Assembly (NCBI GenBank): GCA_022266195.1
Contig: WHVY01000007.1
Location: 3,658,001-3,722,000 of the forward strand
Origin: Tetranychus cinnabarinus
Taxonomy: Eukaryota; Arthropoda; Arachnida; Trombidiformes; Tetranychidae
Direction: 5' to 3'
DNA length: 64,000 nucleotides
Of this stretch, positions 1 to 10,634 are shown piece after piece. Position 1 is the stretch's first letter, and each line of letters opens with the position of its first letter. The position numbers were made by a program, and so were the translations under genes. Below the pieces are notes generated by a model that did not search any database, was not told the DNA's origin, and saw only the letters and a list, made by a program, of their open reading frames with translations.

Positions 1-1341
1 TCATTATAACAATAGGATGATAAGGCCTTATGGTAACCGTTGGTTTTAACTGATCATCAGACGATCAGTAATATTGATAAGCCTTAAAACCTTATCAGCG
101 ATTTTTGGGTTACTTTGGTTTATTATAGCTTTATGCAACTCTAAAATTGTTTTTAATGTTTTAATAGGAAAAGTTAATGTTAAGTGATGAAGCTTGATTG
201 ATTTAAATTGCTGGTAACAATTGGACAGCAACTGAAATATTACAAACTGTTAGCCTATTAATGATATTTTATTATTCAATTTTCAAGGTAATGAACAACT
301 GGTATTATCATCATTATTGCCCATCATTTAATTTTCAATTATCTCCTATGTTTGCTCATCATGAAAGTAAAAAGCTGAGTCTGCAGATGAAACAAAGTGT
401 AAAACCCAATGAGTTTCATCCTTTTCTCTGGTTAACTAACTATTGTTGAATCATTTAGCAATCTACTGACTTGATTATTTTAATCAAAATGATGCTTTTC
501 AATATTAACAAACCGAGTTACGAGTTTTCCGTTCAATTGTTCAATTGCTTTGTAGGTTAGAGTCACGTTCATTGGCTGTGAATGCCAACAAAAAGATGCT
601 TCAAATGTAATCAAGTTAATTCAACTGCAACTATTTTTACTGGACAACGCAACCGACTGATTTACCAAAATAAAGCCAAATTGTCTATCAGCCAACAATT
701 GGCCATAATTGAGCCCATTTTTTGGGTTTCAATGTGGACAAATGTAACCCAAAATAGAGGTGGAAACATCCGTAAATGATAAGCAAAATGTAAAGATGAA
801 AAGAAATGCTGAAAGGTTACTTTTTGGTTGATTACAATTTGAATCAAGGTTTGTTACATTTCGAGAGTTGATTTACCGGTTAATAGTTGAATATATTGGC
901 TTTGATTATCACTGAATAGACTCAAATTACATCATAGGTAAAAGGTTATCAACTTTTCAACGGCAAAATCCAACCATAAAATAATAATCAACCATTTTCT
1001 AGTTTCTTACATTTTTAATGCATACATAATGATATTTTATATCAATAAATTGAACCTTTTGCTTGTTTCCACTTTCATTTGACTGATTTAATTGTTGTTT
1101 ATGCCTGGAAAGGATAATTAGTTTACTTAATAAATGAATCATTAGTTTGTTGATTATTTTTACTCAAACCTGATTATTTGCAAATAATATTTAGTCGCTT
1201 CTAAATCAGTCCTTTTTGTTCAGTCCAAAGTGTGTTTCCATTGAACAAATTAACCTTTGACTTTGATAACAGCTGAGTTAAGTGTTTTAATAACCAGACA
1301 TCAATTGATGATAATGATGATTTAACAAAAACGTAACGATT
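1..1341. other. AT-rich intergenic sequence
   Basis: No open frame here shows splice-site support or a recognisable protein; the short open stretches near 260-450 and 580-780 look like chance. The sequence is AT-rich, with many AATTG/CAATT-type words and no clear tandem or inverted repeat. It is presumably upstream sequence of the AIG1-like gene that begins near 1.3 kb, but I could not place a promoter. Confidence 0.5.
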
Positions 1342-1395
1342 ATGAATATAATTTTGATGTTATTATTGAAAGCAGCATCAGTGTTTGCCTTAATG
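1342..1395 (+). CDS. Candidate first coding exon of the AIG1-like gene
   Basis: An ATG at 1342 opens an 18-codon hydrophobic stretch (MNIILMLLLK...) that ends exactly at a GTATGA donor (1396). Its end phase is 0, which matches the phase-0 start of the next recognised exon at 3035. AIG1/ADTRP proteins begin with a short first membrane segment, so the content fits. However, joining it directly to 3035 leaves an N-terminus about 25 residues shorter than the human protein and puts Met where the family has its catalytic Thr, so a small exon between 1396 and 3034 may be missing, or this exon may be wrong. Confidence 0.35.
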
Positions 1396-3034
1396 GTATG
1401 ATAAGTGTTAAATCAAATTAAAGAAGAAGGGTTAAACAACAATTAGTAGCTTGTTATATTTATTATTAAAACAGCTAAAAATTAACCTCATTAATGAGTG
1501 TTGATAAATCACTTGTAAATCAATTGAACCCATATTTGCCAAATGTGAACAAATTTCAAGATGTTTTCATGAAAACCATTAACTTGTATCAATTATTAAA
1601 CATTGATTGACATGAAAAGATACATTGAAATGACAATTAACCAACAAAACCAGAGATTAAGGAAGAGCAATCAACTCAAATTAAATCACTAAATTGATAA
1701 CAATTGAGTGATTGTGATTTTGGGGAGTTTTAAAGTCCATCAAATTGACTTTAATTAAGTTGTTGAGACTTCTTTCAAACATTGAAAAGCTGTCAAATGA
1801 ACCCAAATTGTTAACCAATTGAGTTATGATGAGCTTGCAAGATAATCTTGATCAGGATTAATTTCAGCAGATTATTGAAATATGATATCATTTGATTGTA
1901 ATGCCATTTAGATTTCTAATTGTTGATTAATTGCTGGTTCCTCTTTAGCCATTTGTTTCTCTTTGTGATTGTTGATATTGAAAGCAACTTTGCTACTTGA
2001 TTAACCCGTCAAGTTAATCTGGTTCAACAGGATTGCATGGAATCAGTTTATTGATTAAGTTTATTAAAAATTAAACTTATTTAATCAAAGCAATGCGTAA
2101 TTTTAAACTCCATTTTTGACCTCGTAAGTTTGTCCTCAAAATGAAATCAAATTTAAACCATTAATTAGCCCATCATTGAGCAAATTTGAAACCACAATTC
2201 AAATTTTCATTTCAAATCCCATTGGCAAAAAACATGCAAAAGATGATTACATTTAATCGTTTTAAACAATTCAATTTTACCTTTCAATCAAACATTAATT
2301 GTAAATCCAATTTGTACTTATAAACGTGATTCCACCTCAAATTAATCAATAATCAAGCGGATAAACACACCTTTTAATCAAATTGTAATCAACTCAAGTT
2401 GTAATTCAATCTGTAACACAACAATCATGTTCAATGATAACACAATTTCATCTTGAGATCAACTTTTCATCTCTATCATTATAATTGAGTGTTGGTTAGA
2501 TTTTGATTATAATTATTAGCATTATCAAAAATTAAATATAATTTGATTCGCATTCACCTAGTTTCTTGCTTCAATCAATCTGTTTATTCAAAACAAAATA
2601 ATTTGTTTAATCAATGATCATTGATCGATATATTGAGGCATATTGATCTCGTACTTGATTAGCTCAAGCCTTCATTAATTTCCTGGGAAGTGATTAGCAT
2701 TCAATTTTTGATTTGACAAAATACTTGAATAATTAGTGATGCTATAAATTGTAAATTAAAAGTCTAGCTTATTATTAACTTGTCAACAGCTATAATTAAC
2801 TTGTCTGAATTGTGACTTACAATTATTTCTTCCTATTATTAACTATTGATGAAAGTATCACATTACTTTTAACCTGGTTGGGTTTACGACAATTTCAATC
2901 AACTATGATAAACTGTTATTAATGGAAAGTGATTGAGACTGATTATTAATTATGCTTATTATCATTTCAATTCCCAATGAGCTTATTGATTTGCCGATTT
3001 CACTAAACATTTTTTCTTGCTTTTCTTTCATCAG
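1396..3034 (+). other. Putative intron 1 of the AIG1-like gene
   Basis: The stretch is bounded by a GTATGA donor and a pyrimidine-rich TTCTTTCATCAG acceptor. It is very AT-rich with no long open frame. If the gene follows the family, a short coding exon for the loop before membrane segment 2 could be hidden here; I searched for one ending in a Thr codon and did not find a convincing candidate. Confidence 0.35.
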
Positions 3035-4487
3035 ATGATTCAATTGGTTGTGTTTACAACACTTCTTGGTCTTGATTTGGCTATTGTCGGCAAATACATT
3101 TTCAGCCGTCGATCTGATTGTTTGGACCTATCAGGTCACTCAGAGGGTAAACAGTCATCGATAATCAGACGGTTATCGATAATCGTTGATCATATAATCT
3201 ACTCACTGGCTTTTCCATTAGGAGTTGTAAGTAGTGTAATTCAAAACCTACCCAAAATTCATCTTGTCTCGCCAAAATCTCAGTCAATTTAAACATATGA
3301 TTTACAGACAATTTAAGGTAATAAAATTTGACGACGGTATTTATCAAGAGTAATTAAAAGACAATATTGCGATCAGAATGAGTGCAAATATCATAATGAG
3401 AAATCATTTTTAGGTTGCATCTTGTTGAGTTTAATTTTGAGCCTTATCCAACAAACGATGATATCTGGTTAATCTTGGAATGATAATTTCATTTCTAACA
3501 TTAGCAGTATTTGATGATGACAGTTTAAATGAGACTGAAATGAACAGATGAAGATTTTGATGAAGATATTTGGGTAATTAAATTGTGTCACTCAATGATC
3601 TAATAATGAATTTGCTCTTCTTTTGTCTTACAGTTTGTTACCATAACCTTTTGGGTTTTAGCTGCAATGGGACCAGGAACAGTTACCAGTAGACCAACTA
3701 AATACATTTTGCTCAATCATATTGTGGTAAGTTTTAGGGATAAACCGCACCATAAGATTACATTTAACAAGCAAAAAGCCGCTAATATCAATTCAATATC
3801 ATAAAAATATTGTAAAATATTCAATATTATCGCCTAGCATTTTCTGTCATTTAAATATTTCCAAAATATCGATAAATATTTTTTGAATATCGTGCATCAC
3901 TGTGTGTTTTTGCTGTCAACATAAATTAACCTTTAATTACCCTGTTGTTGTATTATTGTTCAATGTTCACATTGAACCATCAAACAACATAATAAGCTTA
4001 CCAAATTAACCTTGGCTGGTTTACAAATCCTCCAGTCGATAAAAACATTACCCTGATTGTTTAGTCAAATTGTATTATGAATTAATCGTTAATTTTTCCT
4101 CTTCTTAATTCACAGCACACACTGGTTGGTCCAATGATTATCCTGGAATTACTGATTACAAGCCATAAAAGACCCAAACATTTGGTTAAATCAATGTTTA
4201 TTTTAGTCGCCTTCATAATTTGTTTTATAACTTGGCTATTTTTTGTACATTTTTACATTGATTTCTGGCTTTACCCGATTTTGGGTAAACTTGGTACCGT
4301 TGGAAGGATATTTTTCATCTTTGGCTGTATATTGATGCTTCTCATATTTTATTGGATCGGTATTGCAATCAATAAATTAATCTGGACTGAAGAGAGAGAC
4401 TTCGCATTCAGAAATCAACCCAAGCCATTGCATCAACTGGACACAACCATAATGACTGGAGTATCTCAAAATTACAACCCTGAATGA
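3035..4487 (+). CDS. AIG1/ADTRP (FAR-17a/AIG1-like) membrane hydrolase, 5' end uncertain
   Basis: Three exons are clear: 3035-3226, 3634-3726 and 4116-4487 (stop), all joined in phase 0 with good splice sites. The protein is a small multi-pass membrane protein; with the candidate first exon it has 236 residues, close to the usual 230-245. Family landmarks are the segment reading LAFPLGV-FVTITFW, the LNHIV-HTLVGP motif, and a C-terminal WLYPILGKLG followed by a last membrane helix and an INKLIW motif. AIG1 and ADTRP are threonine hydrolases of fatty-acid esters of hydroxy fatty acids. The His matching human AIG1 His134 is the first codon of the last exon (4116-4118). The catalytic Thr (human Thr43) would lie just before 3035 and is not seen. 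A candidate AATAAA lies at 4922-4927. The family call is firm; the N-terminus is not. Confidence 0.88.
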
Positions 4488-5065
4488 ACCAAATAACCAA
4501 ATTGATGCAAAGACTGACAAAGAACTTGTCAAAAGCATTCAAAAAAGCCACAGATCACCAAAAAACTTGCTAAAATTGTACAAAATTAATCAAATGTTAA
4601 CCTTAATATGTAAAACCTTTAAATCGAAGGTTAATTGTTGACTGTGACCATAGCATTCATTTTGTAAATCATTTTCAAAACTTTGTTTGCTTGACTTGAT
4701 ACACTTTTAATGATGCTCTGTTGTAGTGAAATTGGTTTGCAAAATTTGCTGGCATATCGATGCAAATCACAATCACAATAAGCATAAATCTGTCAATATC
4801 ATGTATCAAAACTACTTATAATGTTTAACCTCTTGTTAATTACAATCTAACAAATTATCCTCTTTGTTATTATTTATTAAACTGAAAAACTTATCTCTAA
4901 AAAACACGAATTCAATTATTTAATAAATCGGAAGAAAACTTGAAATTCTGACAAAGTATTGATAATATTTCCTCTAGCCGCTCCAGTGTTTGAAAAATCA
5001 ACGCTATAAATCGGTTGTTACTAAAAAGACACAAATAACACACTTTTGAAGCTCAACCAGAAAAT
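4488..5065. other. 3' flank of the AIG1-like gene
   Basis: AT-rich sequence without an open frame. It probably holds the 3' untranslated region of the upstream gene, ending near the AATAAA at 4922-4927, and then the edge of the repeat block that starts near 5066. Confidence 0.45.
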
Positions 5066-6004
5066 GTATTTATTTCGAGACATAGAACTTTTCCTTTTCT
5101 GTAAAACAGATTAGTTGGGTTTTCAATGAAACCTGTCGCTTTCTAGGACCGGAAGAGTCAGCGCGCTAAAACTTATTATTGTTAGCTATAAATTGTTGGT
5201 TTATACCATGGATTAATTACTTTTAACAATTTAATAACAGTTCTCTTGATATTTACTATTTACCTGAAAACTTTGAGCTTCGATATTGCGAGAATGGCAT
5301 TACCTACAGTCACCATCTTCAGATAATGTGGTAATAAATAGAAATAAATTTCTTGCTATTCTGGTGGTTATTGGAACTGAATCAATAGAGAAACCTTTAA
5401 CCGATAAATCAAGGATACATTAGAGTTGCTTTACGCTTCTTAATTAACTAATGTAACCTTATAATTAGCTGATAATGTCTATTATTAGTTACTCGATGCT
5501 AAATATGGTGTAGCGATTGTTGTTATTGTGTAAAAAGAAGATGTTGAAAGCAAATTGAATTGTTAGTTCGACAAACAGCTCGAAGAGATCCGATGTTTTA
5601 GACAAACTTCGGAGAAAAGTCTGAGAAGTCGATCTTTCGATTTTTCCTCATTGACTAATTGTTTGTGGAAGACGTTTTAGTTCTTGAAATGGATCAGAGA
5701 GATTCGAGCATTCATTCATTCAGTGCATTAAACAATTGGAAGTTTAGAGATATTTAATTATGAATAAAGTTCAAATGGAAATTAAAAGGCTCTTCATTCA
5801 TTTTATTCAACAGTTAGTTCAACGAGAAATATTAATAAACTCAATTATGAGTCAATTAGCTACATGTAGCTTTGAATATTGAGAGCCTTTCTAATGACGC
5901 TGATGGTCGAATTAGTACGCTCAGCCAAGGTAGGTTGCTCATGTAAACTTATTCATCTGCATTTGCTCTGGCCAAAGTCCCTTAGTTAGGTACTTTAGCT
6001 ATTC

Positions 6005-6169
6005 AGGGTGTATCCGGTCAATGGAAAAAATGTTGGTTAATCTTGGTTAAAAGACAAAGTTGTTAAGAAAAAGATGAGATAAGAACATCTTTTTCTTAAC
6101 AACTTTTTAACCAAGATAGTCTTTTAACCAAGATTAACCAACATTTTTTCCATTGACCGGATACACCCT
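6005..6169. mobile_element. 165-bp near-perfect palindromic MITE
   Basis: The first half starts AGGGTGTATCCGGTCAATGG and continues with a GTTGGTTAATCTTGG phrase; the second half is almost its exact reverse complement, ending CCATTGACCGGATACACCCT. The centre lies near 6080-6090 (AGATGAGATAAGAACATCT). The arms are about 70-80 bp and only a few positions differ, so this is young compared with the degenerate repeat around it. It carries no open frame and I see no clear target-site duplication. This structure is typical of a fold-back or MITE-type non-autonomous DNA transposon. Confidence 0.75.
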
Positions 6170-7974
6170 CAACATGGAAAGAGTGAAATGTAATAAGTAC
6201 TGCTAAAAACTCGAGAATGGCATCACCTACAGACCTCATTCTTTCACCAATTCAATTGTTCACTAATCAATAATCAAATTAAGTTTGATAATTTTTCATT
6301 AGCGCATTTGGATATGACATTTGGGCTGTAAATGTACGAAAAAACAACTAATTTAACAAAACAAACTCATCTTAACCAATATCTTGGTAAATAAACCTTT
6401 TTTCTGGTTAAAGTTGCAAACGAAATGCAAACAATGCTGCAAAAGGCTCGAACATACTAGCAAAGTGTTGAGACTTAGTGCGTTTGTAGAGACAGAAAAA
6501 CTAGATACATCGGTGTTATAAAATAATCCGACCGATGGATAGTTTTCTAGGAAATTGAGGTCAAATTTGAAACTTCTATTGCCTTTTCTTTAGCTATGGA
6601 GCCAGATTTTCTCATGAAACTCATTTCTAAGATGTAAATTTTGATGGGCAATCAGAAAATGGTCTTATTTTGAGAAATAAGTTTTTAAATTTTCGAATAA
6701 ATCTTTAAAATAAATCAAGTTCGATTTTTAGTTAAACTTGTCGCATTCTGTGACCTTAATATTTAAAGAACTAAAACTTATGATTCGTTTATAAATTGTT
6801 ATTACACATCTTGAGTTCATTGCTTTTTTCAATTCAACGAATGGTTCTCTTGATTTTGGCCTTTAGTCTAAAAACTTTGGACCTCAATATTTCGAGAATG
6901 ACATCACCTACGATCATCATTCTTTCTCGCAACATTAGATGCCATTATGGGCAATAACAATATTTAACTAAATAACGAATTAAATCTAATCTAATTCATT
7001 TAATAAGGAATATTCTTCTAACGCTTAAAATGTGTGTTTGGTAACCAAGCAACTATGTAAACTAAATCTAAAATCTGACAAGGCAATTAATAAAATGCTA
7101 TAACTTTTTTCGTAGAAGATAGAATGGTTTAAAATTTACATTTTATTGTGAACCATTCGAATGTCTTGTAATCAGCTGAAGAATGATGATCGTAGATGAT
7201 GTCATTCTCGAAATATTGAGGTCCAAAGTTTTTAGACTAAAGGCCAAAATCAAGAGAACCATTCGTTGAATTGAAAAAAGCAATGAACTCAAGATGTGTG
7301 ATAACAATTTATAAACGAATCATAAGTTTTAGTTTTTTAAATATTAAGGTCACAGAATGCGACAAGTTTAACTAAGAATCGAACTTGATTTATTTTAAAG
7401 ATTTATTTGAAAAGTTAAAAACTTATTTCTCAAAATAAGACCCTTTCCTGATTGTGCATCAAAAGTTACATCTCTGATGTGAGTTTCATGAAAAGATCTG
7501 CCTCCATAGATGAAGAAAAGGCGATCAAAGTTTCAATTTTGGCCTCGATTATCTCGAAAACTGTCCATTTGTCAAATTGTTTAATAGCACTAATGGGTTT
7601 AGTTTTTATGTCCCTACAAACCGACCAAGTCTCAACTCTTTACTGAAATATTCGAGCTTTTGCAGCATTGTTTGCATTTCGTTTGCAACTTTAACCAGAA
7701 AAAAGGTTTATTTACCAAGATATTGGTTAAGATGAGTTTGTTTTGTTAAATTAGTTGTTTCTTCGCACATTTACAGCCCAAATATCATAATGAAATGTAC
7801 TAATGAAAATTTATCAAACTTAATTAGATTTTTGATTAGTAATGAATTAAATTGGTCAAAGAATGATGATTCTAGGTGATGCCATTCTCGCAATATCGAA
7901 GCTCAAAGTTTTTGGGTAAATGGCGAAAATCGAGAGGACTGTTGTTAAATTGTTATAAATAGTTATTCTATGTT

Positions 7975-8938
7975 ACTAGGTCAGCCGGGAGCCGGCGTAG
8001 TCTGAGCGAGCGTGCAGCTTTTGCGGTGCGATTGCAAAAGGCCGATAACTTTAAATGTGTAAATTGCAGTGCTTGTTCATTTTGAATCTGGTTAAGAGAT
8101 GTTGTTAATTAGATGAAATTCTCTAAAAAACATTGTCTTGGCCTGATTTCTTCATGATTAGCGATTTTGTCAAGTCTTTCTTTTCCAAATGGTGTTTCGA
8201 TTGGAGGGTGTTTCAGGCAAGCTGTCACAAATGCTTAAACCTAAATGAGCTTTATTGGACAGCGATAAGAAAGCTTTAGATAACGAAAACATTAACAACA
8301 CCATCTATGAACCTTAGACATTATTTAATTTAATTGACCATAATTCAAAATTGAAATTAAATTAAATTAAATCAGCTGACCCAATGACCATATGATCATT
8401 GTTATTGTTTATTGTTTAGTTAATGGTAAGTTTGTTGGTTAATTATTGGTTTAATTGTTATTTTTGTGGTATTTTTTTGTGGTGAGTTCAAATTACTTAT
8501 TTTGTGATTGAAAACGCTTAATGCTACGTTTTTAAAGTTGTTTGAGAAGAAAAAAACACGTTAAAATGTGTAATTGCAAAGTTGGTAAAAAATCGGCAAA
8601 AATTGGTTTTTCCACAAAAAATATGTGAAGATGAGTCAAAGAGACTTATTTTATAGTTGCATATGCTTACACAGAGCAAAATAAATACACAAAAAAAAAT
8701 TGATGACTAAATGAGCTATGGTTCAAAAGTTAGTAAAAACACGCTTTTATACTGCTATAAGGGAAACGGAAATACTTTTCCCAAAAATTTGACCTTTCAG
8801 AAATTTTTTGAGAATAGGTCCATCTACAGAATAAGTTTTGAGTCGAACATGCTATTGGTTGCAGAGATATGTTTTACAAAAGTTTTTTTTTTTGGGTGAA
8901 TTTTTCTGAAGGCTTAAGTCTTCGCTTCGCTCAGACTA
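7975..8938. mobile_element. Non-autonomous insertion (~960 bp) inside the inverted repeat
   Basis: Compared with the sister copy at 5066-5340, the right arm is split here: repeat sequence stops near 7974 (CTATGTTA) and resumes near 8939 (ATAAACCAACAACC). The inserted sequence carries a 12-bp perfect inverted match near its ends, TAGTCTGAGCGA at 7998-8009 and its reverse complement at 8927-8938. The right copy is terminal, whereas the left one lies about 24 bp inside. The left end is unusually GC-rich (CCGGGAGCCGGCG). The 62-codon open stretch inside is not convincing. The flanks would allow a TA target site, but this is ambiguous. Confidence 0.6.
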
Positions 8939-9230
8939 ATAAACCAACAACCTACAATTCACAATAATAAGTTTCAGCTCGCTAACTCTTCCGGTCTTAG
9001 AAAGCGACAGGTTTAACTGTCAATCGAACTAATTCGTTTTACTCAAGAAGAAAAGTTCGTTTGCTCAAAATAAATACATTTCTGGTTGATCTTTAATAGT
9101 TACATCAATGAAATGAGTTTCATACAAAAACTTGCCTCCATAACTGCACAAAAAGCAATCGAAGTCGCAACTTCGAACTCCATTTTCTAGAAAACCGTTC
9201 ATCTTAGACATTCTCAAATCGCACGTTCAA

Positions 9231-10634
9231 AGCAACAGAATCTAAATTTGCAATAAGTTAATTATCACCCGTTTTTGCCTATTTTTCTTACAGTATTTTA
9301 CCAATTTGTTAATGAATGTGTTAATTGTGTCTTTTTAGTAACAACGCTTCAAACCATGTTGTATCTATGGAACACCTCAGTATAATAATGAACATTGTTA
9401 AACTCAAAGCTTTTTTACTTGACTGATTTAATTGCTACAATCGCATTAGTCAATTGATTGTTCAATGTGATTGATCGAGATTCCCAAATATTCAATTTGA
9501 AGATTGTTAACTTGAGAGACTGAAATAATTGTAATGTTTCGTAAATGAGGTGCAAAAGAGACTCGTTGTAACGAGGGAATTTCGTTGCAATGTTTTTAAT
9601 TTTCCCAATTAGGGAACAATTTAGTTTATTTTTAAGTATTAATTTCAGTCTTTTCTCTTCAATGAACCATTATGAAATTTAACTGTTGCTAACAAGAGTT
9701 AAAGACAATTGAATAAAGTAAGACCAAATTATCGTAAAAGTTAACAATATTAATGTTGTAATTAATTGGAAAGCCGTTAATAACATTAATGATAATTCAC
9801 GGAAAATGGTTAACGGTAATCTTCGTCGGAAGCAATTAGTAAATTAAATTGATAAATCAAGGAAAGGCTTCGAAATTCAAGAATATTTGTTTATTTAAAT
9901 AAACTGGAAAATTACATTAACACTCTGTTTTTGGTCATTTTTATTAAAATAATGTCCAATGTTTAACTTTATTTTGGCATTAAAATATATTTTGTGTGGT
10001 GAAAATTGAGCGATATTATTGATTGTTTTCAATAAATCAAGTGAAGGGTATTTTTAGCGCAAACACCGTACACGAGATGAAAATTAAGGTTAATTATATT
10101 GATAGGGTTGTATTGCTTTTTGTTTTCGCTTTGTTTTTGCATTGTTTTGAGCTTTCATGCCGTCTACTTGATGAATGTTGAATATCTTTTATTTACATTT
10201 AGAATGATGATGCTGATTAGTTCAATTTCTGATGATGATTAGATTGTAATGGTTTGGTAGCCTGATTCTTGCACTTTTATTTTCTTTGTTGATGATGCTA
10301 ATTTTTGTTGTCATATATGGTGTTGCCTCTCCGTTCCTCATCATTACCATCTCCGACTTGATTGCTTTTAAAGTTTGCACATCTTAATTATCCCCATTTC
10401 AGGTGGAGCACTTCATTAGAAGAAAAGAATTGTCCAGAATAGCTAAAAATGAATTGAAAATGGATAGTGAGAAACGATTCAAAGCAGAAATGATTGAAAT
10501 TAATGTAAAAGATGAGAAGAAAAAGTATGAGTAAAGATTGAAAAGAGCCTGAACTCGAACCCGAACTCGAATTGGATCTTGAGCAATGATGAGCAGCTAT
10601 TGATTAGAAGATTTGAGTTTCCATTTTGTACGAA
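9231..10634. other. Intergenic sequence with a weak coding-like patch
   Basis: Mostly AT-rich and unremarkable. At 10250-10535 one + frame is open apart from a single TAA at 10385. The first part is strongly hydrophobic (for example FVVIYGVASPFLIITISDL) and the second is basic and helical (VEHFIRRKELSRIAKNEL). No exon structure could be confirmed, so it may be a gene relic or chance. The 3' untranslated region of the minus-strand gene at 10635 also falls here; TTTATT (AATAAA on the minus strand) near 10276 is a possible poly(A) signal. Confidence 0.35.

Larger units (their letters stand above)
5066..9230. repeat. Large degenerate inverted repeat with nested insertions
   Basis: Four related segments are readable: about 5066-5340 (+), 6484-6955 (+), 7150-7570 (-) and 7860-9230 (-). 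They share phrases such as AAACCTGTCGCTTTCTA, AACTTTGAGCTTCGATATTG and GAGAATGGCATCACCTA, or their reverse complements. The inner pair forms the core of a palindrome: about 6206-6955 matches the reverse complement of about 7180-7900, with a centre of roughly 200 bp. The outer pair extends the arms, but each arm is interrupted: the left by about 870 bp (5330-6200) and the right by about 960 bp (7975-8938). No transposase frame is visible, so this is a non-autonomous fold-back-like element or an old inverted duplication. Borders are by eye. Confidence 0.75.
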
